A stretch of DNA of 64,000 bases, from positions 140,481,988-140,545,987 of the forward strand of contig NC_073693.1 of the NCBI RefSeq assembly GCF_029784155.1, written 5' to 3'. The position numbers and the translations under genes were made by a program. Below are positions 9,401 to 18,755 of this stretch, in pieces. Under the pieces are notes generated by a model, which did no database searches, was not told the DNA's origin, and saw only the letters and a program-made list of their open reading frames with translations. This stretch comes from Uranotaenia lowii (lineage: Eukaryota; Arthropoda; Insecta; Diptera; Culicidae). Within the stretch, counting starts at the first letter, position 1; each line of letters begins with the position of its first letter.

Positions 9401-11479
9401 GACGCTTCTCAAAAGGCTTACGGAACCTGCTTGTACCTCCGGAGTACGAACGATGAAGGACAGACTCTCACCAGAATACTTACCTCCAAATCTAGAGTCT
9501 CCCCTTTGCGGTGTCAATCAATTCCTCGGCTGGAATTGGCTGGCGCTCTCCATGCTGCTGAACTATTCGAAAAGGTGAAACATGCTCTCAATTTAAACGC
9601 ATCTACTTTCTTCTGGACTGACTCAACATGCGTTTGGCGCTGGCTTCAAGCAACACCAAGCACATGGTCAACCTACGTGGCCAACAGGTTGGCCAAAATA
9701 CAGAATTTAACGGAGGGATGTGAATGGCGTCACGTTCCAGGATCGGACAACCCAGCGGACCTTATCTCGCGAGGAATCACACCGGCTGAGCTCATGCATA
9801 ATCGTTTATGGTGGAATGGTCCACCATGGTTGGAAAAGGAAGCTGAAAATTGGCCAAAATCAATGGATGTGAGGGGCGAGGAAGGAGATGAGGAAAGGCG
9901 CCGTACTGCCCATGCAGCTGCATGCGCCCAGAAGGGGGAATTTAACGAGTTTTTTATTGCCAAGTTTTCATCCTACAACGAACTCCTACGAAGCACAGCT
10001 ATATGGCTTCGCCTAATTAATATTTTGAGAAAATCTACCCAGCAGACGGTGCGCGGACCACTCACTTTGGGAGAGCTGAAAGAAGCAGAAATCCGAATTA
10101 TTCGAAGTGTTCAGCAAGAAACATTTGCTGAAGAGCTCAAATCACTCACCAAGGATGGAACTGTTCTTAGGAGCTCCAAGCTGCGTTGGTTTCATCCGTT
10201 CGTTTCCAAGAGTGGCCTTATTCGGATTGGTGGACGACTCAGCAAATCGGAAGAAGCAGAAGAATCAATGCACCCCATCGTGCTACCAGCGCGACATCGG
10301 CTCACCAGAATGATCCTCGAGCAATATCATCTCTGGCTGCTTCATGCGGGGCCTCAGCTGATGCTCAGCAACATTCGTCTTCGGTTCTGGCCTTTGGGAG
10401 GGAGAAACATCGTCAAGCAGATCGTACACCAATGCCACAAATGCTTCCGAGCCAAACCGAAACCGGTTCAGCAATTCATGGGCGATCTTCCGGCATCTAG
10501 GGTTACCATTTCTCGTCCATTTTCGAAAACTGGGGTCGACTATTTTGGCCCTATTTACATCCGACCAGGTCCTCGGAGAACAGCTACTAAGGCTTATGTA
10601 GCTATTTTCATTTGCCTTTGCACTAAGGCGGTCCACATGGAGTTGGTGTCGGATTTGTCCACCGACCGTTTTTTGCAGGCACTGAGGAGGTTCATCGGAC
10701 GACGATCTTTGTGCTCGGATCTTTTTTCCGATAACGGAACTAACTTCGTCGGGGCACGAAACAAGATGCGAGAATTTCTACAGCAGCTGAAATCACAACA
10801 ACACCGGGATCACATAACCAAGTTTTGTGATTCGGAAGGAATCAATTGGCACTTCAACCCACCTGGTGGTCCACATTTTGGCGGCCTTTGGGAGGCCGCG
10901 GTTAGATCGGCCAAACATCATATGCTGCGGGTCATCGGAGACACACCAAAGTCGATCGAGGACATGCAAACACTTCTCGTTCAGATTGAAGCATGTCTGA
11001 ACTCGAGACCCATCACACCACTTTCTGACGACCCGAATGATCTGGAAGCTCTCACTCCGGGGCACTTCTTGGTCGGGTCTTCCTTGAGAGCACCACCCGA
11101 ACCAGATTACGACGAAATTCCTTTAAATCGGCTCAACTTTTGGCAGCAAATTCAGCAGCAACGAAAACAATTCTGGATCCGATGGAAACGCGAGTACTTG
11201 TGCCAGCTTCAGGCCCGAGTGAAACGTTGGCGACCATCCACACCGATAGCTATTGATGAGCTTGTCATCATTTGCGATGACAACAAACAACCGATTCACT
11301 GGAAGATGGGACGAATCGTTAAGGTACACCCAGGTGAGGACGGTGTAATACGAGTCGTGACCATCAGGACTGCGAATGGATTATTGACACGGCCGATCGA
11401 GAGAGTCTGCATATTACCGAAATTTGAGGAAACGGGTCACCCAACACCATCGGAGGAGCCAAAGCAGATTCAACCATAG
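6404..11479 (+). CDS. BEL/Pao gag-pol polyprotein
   Basis: A 1691-residue open frame with no internal stop. Order by residue in this frame: DUF1759-like gag domain (about 50-210); zinc knuckles starting C266 (CVACKEHHPLYTC) and C299 (CRNCFRSGHQVKDC); aspartic protease with ALLDSGSES (catalytic D406); reverse transcriptase from about 680 with TYMDDV (Y812-D815); RNase H with CFSDAS (D1000) and TDSTCVWRW; integrase zinc-binding part, then catalytic D1379 (VDYFGP), D1443 (SDNGTNF) and E1497 (GLWEAAV); DUF5641-like C-terminal domain to 1691. All visible catalytic residues are present. No envelope gene follows. The ATG at 6404 is unlikely to be the true start, since gag begins at 6172 in another frame. 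Confidence 0.95.
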   Translation: MRTKTKRLEFSDKFYHAKSFLMEKMKMKQELSGHDQSARANETVAHHSLDHVRLPQIKLQTFNRDIDEWLSFRDLFTSLIHWKTDLPEVEKFHYLKGCLQGEPKNLIDSLQITRANYQIAWDTLLRRYNNNKHLKKRQVLSLFNLPTLNKENASELHSLFESFERIIQTLDQIVQPTEYKDLLLVNLLTSRLDPVTRRGWEEQSSSNEQDTIKELLEFLQRRIRVLEALPTKQAEPRGPQLVNNPSRPRLLPRISQNAVQFSGKQCVACKEHHPLYTCSTFQRLKVADREALIRSHAICRNCFRSGHQVKDCQSKFSCRYCKARHHSMVCFKSDGEARQTSREQPRRREEAEGLHFTQNQTANLAASDSTANTASQRFSSQVLLATAVILLQDDEGNQFPARALLDSGSESNFLSERMNQLLQVPRQKVEISILGIGQTGTRVRQKVNAIVRSRTTDFKRTMSFLVLPKVTVNLPTANVNTQGWNFPEGIQLADPTFCFSSSVDVVLGIEAFFDFFSTSRKLSLGDNLPSLNESVFGWVISGGNSNPSQPLRINCNVSTTENLDALISRFWSSEEIEFTNNYSPEESRCEEMFCKTIVREPGGRYCVGLPKDESKLKTLGESREIALRRLYATERRLARDEELRKQYAMFMREYEEMGHMKKVEPQAAVKRCYLPHHPVIKSSSTTTKLRVVFDASCKTASGISLNDTLLVGPVVQQDLRSIILRSRTRQFMLVSDIEKMFRQINILSEDKPLQSILWRESPLEEVSTYELNTVTYGTKPAPFLATRTLQQLAEDEQHTYPLAAKALREDTYMDDVISGADTVEEATILRKQLVDLTACGGFRLRKHASNCLEALVGLSDDDLAIRIERGIILDPDPSVNTLGLTWLPITDELRFRFEIPTIESIDILTKRRVLSIIATLFDPLGLIGATIVKAKIFMQLLWTLKNNQDECLGWDEPLPSTVGEEWKGFHSQLPLLNQLRINRCIIIPNAVNVEIHCFSDASQKAYGTCLYLRSTNDEGQTLTRILTSKSRVSPLRCQSIPRLELAGALHAAELFEKVKHALNLNASTFFWTDSTCVWRWLQATPSTWSTYVANRLAKIQNLTEGCEWRHVPGSDNPADLISRGITPAELMHNRLWWNGPPWLEKEAENWPKSMDVRGEEGDEERRRTAHAAACAQKGEFNEFFIAKFSSYNELLRSTAIWLRLINILRKSTQQTVRGPLTLGELKEAEIRIIRSVQQETFAEELKSLTKDGTVLRSSKLRWFHPFVSKSGLIRIGGRLSKSEEAEESMHPIVLPARHRLTRMILEQYHLWLLHAGPQLMLSNIRLRFWPLGGRNIVKQIVHQCHKCFRAKPKPVQQFMGDLPASRVTISRPFSKTGVDYFGPIYIRPGPRRTATKAYVAIFICLCTKAVHMELVSDLSTDRFLQALRRFIGRRSLCSDLFSDNGTNFVGARNKMREFLQQLKSQQHRDHITKFCDSEGINWHFNPPGGPHFGGLWEAAVRSAKHHMLRVIGDTPKSIEDMQTLLVQIEACLNSRPITPLSDDPNDLEALTPGHFLVGSSLRAPPEPDYDEIPLNRLNFWQQIQQQRKQFWIRWKREYLCQLQARVKRWRPSTPIAIDELVIICDDNKQPIHWKMGRIVKVHPGEDGVIRVVTIRTANGLLTRPIERVCILPKFEETGHPTPSEEPKQIQP

Positions 11480-11550
11480 TCCATCCCGGAATCCATCCCC
11501 ATCCCGCCCGAAGAGGTTCTCCTTTTTTCTATTTTCAGAAACTGCATTTC

Positions 11551-11564
11551 TGGGTGGGTGAGGA
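11551..11564 (+). promoter_or_regulatory. Polypurine tract of BEL/Pao element
   Basis: Purine-rich TGGGTGGGTGAGGA immediately precedes the 3' LTR and would prime plus-strand synthesis. It is interrupted by pyrimidines, so the exact boundary is uncertain. Confidence 0.6.
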
Positions 11565-12127
11565 TGTTGGAGAGCGAAGTGGACATATCACCCCGAGGTT
11601 CCCATACCACATCTCACATCCGTGAGATATCAACCGATAGCCGCGACGACTGGTAAAGCGAAGAATGATAACAACGGAACTGATAAGAGAGCGGAATAAT
11701 AGCGATCATCTCAACTGGACCCGACGACCTATGACGTCATCTACGTCGATCAACAGCCAGGCCATCGGGATGCTGGTAGTCAACAGAGGAGATGATCAAC
11801 TAGTTGCGATTGGGCCATCTCCAATACCGGGCGTAGAAGAACCCTACTTCGTTTTAGTTTAAGAATAAATGTAATAAATTAAGTTGAAATTAAAGAATTG
11901 TAGTTATCTGTAAAATTGTGTGATTAAAGTTTTTATTGTCATTAAACGTGTGTTAAGTTTATAAATCGGTGTGACTTATTTTAAAAACCAACTCCGAACA
12001 TTCTGTGGCTGATTCTAAGTGCTGTACAGTGCACAAACCCACTGCTCAAAATCTCCACTCGGTCGATGTTGGTGCCTGCCCCCGAACCTGAGCTATCGAA
12101 CCATCCCAAGGATTCAGGTACCCAACA
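11565..12127 (+). repeat. BEL/Pao 3' LTR (563 bp)
   Basis: Begins TGTTGGAGAGCG and ends GTACCCAACA, followed by GTAGC. It is longer than the 5' LTR because of a different block at about 11827-11939, which includes two AATAAA signals (AAGAATAAATGTAATAAA). Outside that block I see only one or two base changes relative to the 5' LTR. Confidence 0.95.
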
Positions 12128-13456
12128 GTAGCTATACCTAAACAACCGAGAGTGAAACAGTTTGCTGATTATCGACCAATTAACATTCCCAGTGTCATTG
12201 ACAAAGTTCTACAAAAAATGGTTAATAATCAATTCACAAATTACCTAGAAAACAGAAAACTGATTTAATCTCGTCAATACGGTTTTAGACGCAGTTCAAA
12301 CACGGAATCAGCACTCTTTGATGTCGTGTCAGAAATACAAACGCAATGCGACAATAGAAACAAAGTTGCGGCATTGTTTTTAGACCTCAGCAAAGCCTTT
12401 GATACTTGTGACAGGCGTATTTTGCTATGAAAACTGAATGAACTGGGTGTGAATGGATTTTCTATGGAATGGTTCAAAAGTTTCTTTAACCATAGAGCAC
12501 AGTTTGTTCAAGAAGGTGAATTGAAAAGCGAGCAGAGAGAAATCCATTATGGCGTGGTTCAAGGAAGCACCCTAGGACCAACCCTTTTCAACTGTTATGT
12601 TAACAGTATTCAGAATCTCCCCTTGCGTGGAACCCTCTACATGTTTGCAGACGATATTGTTCTCGTTTATGCTGGCGCATTCCTCGATCAACTTGAACGC
12701 GGGATGAATGAAGACCTGCGAATCCTTCATAGATGGATGAACCAACATAAATTAACAGTGAATGTTTCTAAGACTAAATACATGTTATTTAACACAGTTG
12801 AAAATCGTCGATTGGAAATAATTTACAACGAAAAGCAAGTAGAAAATGTCTCGAGCTACAAATATTTGGGAATTTGGTTAGACTCTGGACTAAGATGGAA
12901 TGTGCATATACGACATTTATGTACGAAGCTGTCACAAATTGCCGGAATATTTCGTAAGATGTGTGATTCAATTCCGGAGACCACAAAACGCAGCTTATTC
13001 TTCTCGTTATTCCACTCCCATCTTTGCTATGGCATAGCGGTATGGGGTTCAGCCAACAGAACAGCCATGCGACCAGTTCAAATTCTCCAAAATAAGGCCA
13101 TCAAAAATTTGTTTGGCTATAATCAACGAACGGGCACCGAGTACATTCATAGGAAGCACAATCTGCTTTCTGTAGAGAACGTGTATGCAGTTGCGGCTTG
13201 CGAGCATGTTCACCGAATTTCGAAAGGCACGATACACACGAACACAACACTCAGCAGAGTATCACAAGTGCATCATCATAACACCAGGAGCAGGCATCTT
13301 TTAACCGTCAACAGAAGTTATTCGACAGTCTACGGTTTGAATTCGGTTCTGGTACGAGCCTCAACGATGTACAACATGTTACCACCTACCATGAAGGACT
13401 TAAGTGATAAACAGTTTAAACAAAAGATAAAGCTACTCAAGCTCAATGAACTATAA
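12128..13456 (+). pseudogene. Non-LTR ORF2, 3' part: reverse transcriptase palm and C-terminus
   Basis: Continues the RT after the nested element: ADYRPINIPS, FLDLSKAFDT (first catalytic Asp), VVQGSTLGPTLFN and MFADDIVL (catalytic FADD), then a C-terminal region ending with NTRSRHLL and a stop at 13454-13456. Two in-frame stops, TAA 12266-12268 and TGA 12428-12430, break the frame even without the LTR insertion. The element was therefore either already dead or has decayed since. The frame matches that of 2884-4430 exactly once one GTAGC is removed. Confidence 0.9.
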
Positions 13457-13649
13457 ATCTTAAAATTTTCCTTGTCTTGTCATGAAATAATTCATTTTCC
13501 TCCATAAAAATCAAATAGATCAGTTTTTTTTTGCATCTCATTATGAAAATTATGAAATTGTAACATTGAAATGTAAAACTAGTTAGTCTTTAAGAGCCAG
13601 CAAGGCTCATAGATAATCAATAAATCAAAATCAAATCAAATCAATATCA

Positions 13650-14115
13650 AATACCAAAAGAGCAATTTCCGGTCCCAAAACTTTTACCATGCATATTTTT
13701 ACGCTATCTTGTTCAGTAGAATCCGAGTCTATGCGTTACAAACAGACATAACAAGTCAATGATTTATAAGACGATTGTTTAGATAAATAATGTAATTTTA
13801 ACTAAACTTAAAAAAAATCAAATGTGAAATCAAACTTAAAATCAGTATCGATTATTGAAAAGGGCCAATATGCCAAGACCGCTGTTTAGAGAAAAACGGA
13901 TTCAAAGCTTCAGAAAGTATTATCGACACCTTATTTCGCTGTGTCCAATCATTTTCCTAACAAAGTACCTACCCTGCTTCAAAATAAGCATAATGTGATT
14001 TCGCGAAAGGTCAATACAGATTTCCCGTGATTGTTACGTAGAAAAATGAATAAATTGGATTTTGCAGATGCCTATTTCGGCTTGAAAAAAAAACAAAATG
14101 TAATCTAACTTAACA
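13650..14115. other. Intergenic, no gene seen
   Basis: AT-rich sequence between the LINE tail and the next mariner remnant. No ORF or repeat that I can support. Confidence 0.5.
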
Positions 14116-14972
14116 TATAGGGTGTCCCATTATGTCTAAGCACGATTTTGATACAAACCTGCTCATTTTGAATGACGTTTAAACAGCTGATGTCTGCTGG
14201 GTGTTGTTTTTTACGGTTTAACTTAAAACCCTGTGTATCGTGAGCTCCAGTTTTATAACTTTCGTGAAAATGAGCTTAAAAATATCGTGCACAAATGGTG
14301 TACTTTCCCCAACATTTCCGTGAGTCAGTTGGTGAAAATGGAGTTAGTTGGAGCGGTCCGAAATTCGATTCGGACTATGAAGAGGAAAGCAGCTTCGTGG
14401 ACAAAAAAATGTTAGCGGAAACCGGGTCCGGTGGACAAAACTTTGGACCGGAAAGTCTTGCGTGCTTACGCCAGTTAGAAAACTGCCTCAGTTCAGGATG
14501 TGGCCAAAAACGTGGATTCCCTCTCAGTACTGTTGGGTTTGGCATATAAGAAGCAGGAGAAGCCTAAGCCGAGTCAAAAACAAGCAGCTTTCGTGAAACC
14601 AAGACCCCGTAAATTATATGATCAACTGCTGAGTGGATAACCGGTGTGCATTATAATCGACGTCGGAACCTATTGCAAGTTTGATTACAATGCGCTTCCG
14701 GGTGATCAGTATTATACTGTTCGGGATGTCTAAAGTATTGACGAGACGGAGACATCAATTTTTACAGACAAATTTGATAAAAAGCAATGGTTCGGCAAGC
14801 CATGTGTGAGTTTGGCATGTTTTCCGAGCCGTTGGTGGCTACTGAAACAATGAATACAGCTGCTTAAATATGTCCAAAAGTGCCTGAACCGTCTCCTGAT
14901 CCTCAAGCTCCGCAAACATGATCACCTAGAACTGTTTTGACTGGATTTGGCATCAGTACACTACTTGGCTTG
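14116..14972 (+). pseudogene. DD37E-type mariner, 3'-truncated and decayed
   Basis: Starts after TA with AGGGTGTCCCATTATG, a terminal-repeat-like sequence. Scattered frames give recognisable transposase blocks: a KTASVQDVAKNVDSL-like helix-turn-helix segment (about 14480-14530), YKKQEKPKPSQKQAAFVKP (about 14550), an LPGDQYYTVRD block (about 14690-14730) and LDLASVHY (second catalytic Asp region, about 14945-14965). Several stops and frameshifts are present. The element ends before the third catalytic residue and no 3' TIR is found. It is related to the fragments at 480-866 and 44093-45150, but the terminal sequence differs from the latter. Confidence 0.75.
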
Positions 14973-16470
14973 GTACTAATCCAATAAAGTCCAGATCGTA
15001 TCGAAGGAGATGAATCCGCCAAATTGTCGTTTGAAACTTTTTTGCCCCCTACCAAATCGTATTTGAGAAAACATGTGAAGCCTGCAGATTCTATCCAAAA
15101 ATTTATTTAAAAAAACTGAAAAAGTTGCCGAAGTTTTTGAGCAGTCTACGATCGAAAATTCGATCACTGGCTTACGATTGACTGAAATTAAATTTTGTAT
15201 CGATTCTCTGTTAAAGAAGACAAGTTGAAAGAATATTTTGAAAATTCCTCTTGAGATCATTTTTGAAATTGCTTTAAACATCTTTTAATAAATGATCACT
15301 GACTAGACATTTAATTAAAACCAGAATAGTTATAAATTCAATATTTGCATATGAGTTTACAGATAAATAAATTGTTTTTTTTTGTATAAACAATAATGTA
15401 TTTAAAAATATCAGTTTTTGCGATTCAAAAAAATATATTTTAAATTTAAATGAGGTCACAAAATGCTTATCGGATTGTGTGATTTTCATACCGCAGAAAA
15501 GAAATGTCTAACTCAATTTCTTATCATTGTTGGCTACCCCGCAAGGCATCGGAAATTGAAACGAAAAGATGGTTAACTGCAAACTCTAAACTTTGTGGGT
15601 TAATGGCATTTCCGGCAAATAGAATAAAGTCAGCCAAGGGGGAAAAATCAGAACAACGAGACAACAACAACAACAATCACGACCCGTTTTGTCGGTAGGC
15701 AAATTTGACTTTGGCACCCACCATTTTCATACTGGGTCGAATTGTTTCCGAACTTTTGAGCAGTTTTGAATGTACTGGGGGAGAGAAGCGGATAAAGAAG
15801 AAACTCATTACGATGATATGATTATGAAACAATAAAAGCAACGAGATTTCACATTTTTGGTTGGCGGTTTTAATGGCTGGCTGCTGGCGAGAGGGGCAAT
15901 TTTTGCGGTTCGGTTTCATTGTGCTCTAAGGACTTCCTTCCGAAAGCATTTGGATAATTTCAGGCCGCTTTATGACACTAGGCCAGCAGTGATAAAGCCA
16001 TTATTGTTTTATTGGACAATATAACGCCTGGAAAGTTTAATTTACTCGTTCACTGAAAAAATTACATAACGCAAAGGAATATTTCGAGATTTCAAGGAAA
16101 TGATAACTCCTGTAAATGTCACTTACTTATTTTGATTTTATTCACTTGAATTTTATTCCATGCATTTTTATTTTCAGATGGAAAATCAAAAATTTGCTGA
16201 AATTTTTTATTTATTTTGTGTAAGTTTTCCATTATCTGTATTTTTTTTTTTCATATTATTGGTTTTTGTTTTTTTATGTTTGGTTTTTGTGTTTTATTTG
16301 TGCAGTTTTAGTTTCTTTGAGTAATTTAAGTATAAATTTGTGTTGTTTTCTGCAGTTTCTTAGAAAGTCTTCTTAAATTTAAAAAAAAAATATAATGTGA
16401 AGTTATGAAGTATTCTTTATCTGTTTTTATCGGTTATATTTGCTAAGTTTATTTTTTCATTTTTTAAATA
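14973..16470. other. Intergenic, no gene seen
   Basis: AT-rich. The stretch 15500-16050 is somewhat richer in GC and lacks obvious repeats, so it may be unique host sequence. From 16060 it grades into T-rich low-complexity DNA leading to the minisatellite. Confidence 0.45.
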
Positions 16471-17290
16471 TTTATAATTTTTGTAATTTTTGTAAATTTT
16501 GTTAATTTTTATAAATTTTGTTAATTTTAAAATTTTGATAATTTTTATAATTTTTGTAATTTTTGTAATTTTTGTAATTTTTGTAATTTTTGTAATTTTT
16601 GTAATTTTTGTAATTTTTGTAATTTTTGTAATTTTTGTAATTTTTGTAATTTTTGTAATTTTTGTAATTTTTGTATTTTTTGTAATTTTTGTAATTTTTG
16701 TAATTTTTGTAATTTTTGTAATTTTTGTAATTTTTGTAATTTTTGTAATTTTTGTAATTTTTGTAATTTTTGTAGTTTTTGTAATTTTTGTAATTTTTGT
16801 AATTTTTGTAATTTTTGTAATTTTTGTAATTTTTGTAATTTTTGTAATTTTTGTAATTTTTGTAATTTTTGTAATTTTTGTAATTTTTGTAATTTTTGTA
16901 ATTTTTGTAATTTTTGTAATTTTTGTAATTTTTGTAATTTTTGTAATTTTTGTAATTTTTGTAATTTTTGTAATTTTTGTAATTTTTGTAATTTTTGTAA
17001 TTTTTGTAATTTTTGTAATTTTTGTAATTTTTGTAATTTTTGTAATTTTTGTAATTTTTGTAATTTTTGTAATTTTTGTAATTTTTGTAATTTTTGTTAT
17101 TTTTGTAATTTTTGTATTTTTTTCTTCTTTGTACCTAAAACTTTTGTGGTTTTCAATTTAGTTTTTGTAATTTTTGTAATGGTTTGTAGTTTTTAGTCAT
17201 TTTTGTCATTTTTAGACAGCATTAGGAATGAATATTTTGTTACCGTGATGGTAACTTTTGTAATTTTTGTAATTTTTATAGATTTTGTAT
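16471..17290. repeat. 9-bp minisatellite (TAATTTTTG)n
   Basis: From about 16540 to 17118 the unit TAATTTTTG is repeated about 64 times with very few substitutions (for example a G at 16774). Degenerate units extend on both sides to about 16471 and 17290. The unit is a multiple of three with no stop codon in one frame, so it creates a spurious 220-residue ORF made of repeated Phe-Val-Ile. Confidence 0.97.
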
Positions 17291-18740
17291 GTTTTTGTAA
17301 CTTTAGTTATTTTTTGAAATTTTTGTTAATTTTTTTTTTCTTCGAACTTAAAAATTTTGTGATCTTCAATTTGATTTTTATGATTTTTTTAATTGTTTGT
17401 AATTTTTAGTCATTTTAGTCTTTTTTAGACACTTCGAGGCAGCATGAGGAATGAATATTTTGTTCCCGTGATGGTCTTAATTGTATATTTACTATGCAGA
17501 TACAGCGTTAGCAGTGCTGAATGTTTTTTTTTTGCAACGCATTTATGTCAAATTAAGTTTATTGGAACAGGAAAGCAAAACTCAGCCAGGGGGCAATAAT
17601 TTAAATGTATATGAAATTCCAACTGCTAGACAGCTGAGCATATTTTTCTGTGTTTATTAAAATCTGCTTTCGGGCAAAAGGCTTATGTACATATTTATGA
17701 TTTTGCACCCCGTAACGGGGACCCGATTTAAATATCAAAACAAAACTACCCATTATAGAGATTCCTAGAGTCACCATATTGTTGGACAGTTTTCAGCTTT
17801 GTTCCGAGAGCGATAGGCAAGTAGGAGAGTAGCAGCAGCAGCAGCAAAAAAAAACCATCAGGCATAAAATGCATTCCATAAACTAAAATGCACATCTGTG
17901 CGGAGCAAAATTTTCCTGCTAGTGTGCCAACTTGGGGAAAATTAAATTTATGTGCATAACCATATTCAGCATCCCGAAACAAACTGTCCTAGTCTAGCAG
18001 AGCGCCACAAAACCCCTGAATTGCTGCAAAGCCCCGGGAGCCCCAGTCCTCTGGCCTAGCTTCAAGCCGTACATACAAAGCGGGACAGAGAGAAAGATTC
18101 ATTTATTTTCCGTGCATATGCGCATTGAATTTTTTGTTCGGTTGGTTTGTCATTTGGCTACAGTCCTAGTAGAAGGAAGAAAAAACTACATAGCATTGGA
18201 ACCTATTTTTTGGTCACCCAAAAAACAAAATCATAATGCCAACAACCCCCGGGATTCCCGGGACCAGCTTTCGAAGAGTGTCTCCTAAAACACCATAGCC
18301 AGGAATTTCAAGTTGCATCGCGCCGAAAGTGAAGATTTCTTTTTTCCTTGTGTCTTTTTTCTGCTGCAATCAAACGAGGTGCCATTTCATTATCATAATG
18401 GGCACATGAACCAATTTTGTTGCTAGCAAAAAATCCGAATCATACATATGTAGCTTCACACCAAAAATTGGCACACGTTTCTACTCTCCGGTCGGAATGC
18501 TGCTGATGCTGCTGCTAAATTATGATATACGGGGCGAGATAAAATTTCATATGTTTAAGAGCTCATTTTAATTTGATTACCAGCAAAACGGGCACAGTCT
18601 GGTCCAGTGTTGAACCTGGCACTGACTGGTGGCAAATCAAATGTTTTGAGTCGGAAGAAAGTTTTAACAAAAAAAATCGATAAAAAATATCAATAATTTG
18701 TCCCCGAAAGATAATCGTTGAGTGAAAAACACCTACGGAA
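17291..18740. other. Intergenic, apparently unique sequence
   Basis: No coding region supported. The stretch 17700-18740 lacks the hallmarks of transposons, and has moderate GC, small trinucleotide runs (CAG/CTG at 17830 and 18500) and a CCCGGGATTCCCGGG palindrome at 18248-18262. It could be intronic or regulatory host DNA; that is an inference only. Confidence 0.4.
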
Positions 18741-18755
18741 TTTTATCTTGTGGTT

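Larger units (their letters stand above)
4431..12127 (+). mobile_element. Full-length BEL/Pao LTR retrotransposon nested in the LINE ORF2
   Basis: 7,697 bp bounded by LTRs that begin TGTTGG and end CCAACA, with GTAGC target duplications. Internal order: primer binding site, a leader of about 1.2 kb with degenerate repeats, gag (6172), protease-RT-RNase H-integrase polyprotein (ends 11479) and a purine-rich tract before the 3' LTR. The polyprotein order, with integrase after RNase H and a DUF5641-like C-terminus, is typical of BEL/Pao. The long open pol frame suggests a young insertion, but a frameshift separates the gag start from the rest and the two LTRs differ in one block. Confidence 0.95.
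1800..13650 (+). mobile_element. CR1-group non-LTR retrotransposon, interrupted by a BEL/Pao insertion
   Basis: ORF1 (1911-2900) and ORF2 (2884-4430, resuming at 12128) are the two ORFs of a LINE. ORF1 has an N-terminal PHD finger and a coiled coil; ORF2 has an APE endonuclease followed by reverse transcriptase. After the ORF2 stop (13454-13456) is a 3' UTR of about 170 bp ending in AATCAAA-type short tandem repeats (about 13618-13650), typical of the 3' tails of CR1/L2-group elements. The 5' boundary is uncertain and I set it arbitrarily about 110 bases upstream of ORF1. A 7.7-kb LTR element sits inside the RT domain. Clade assignment is by motif impression only; L2, Crack or L3 relatives are possible. 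Confidence 0.85.

Noticed and set aside
11665..11862. A 65-residue ORF inside the BEL 3' LTR
   Set aside because: It is confined to the LTR and the corresponding stretch of the 5' LTR diverges at its end; no family resemblance.
16499..17161. A 220-residue Phe-Val-Ile repeat ORF, superficially a membrane protein
   Set aside because: It is the in-frame reading of the 9-bp minisatellite; there is no complexity, no codon variation and no flanking gene signals.
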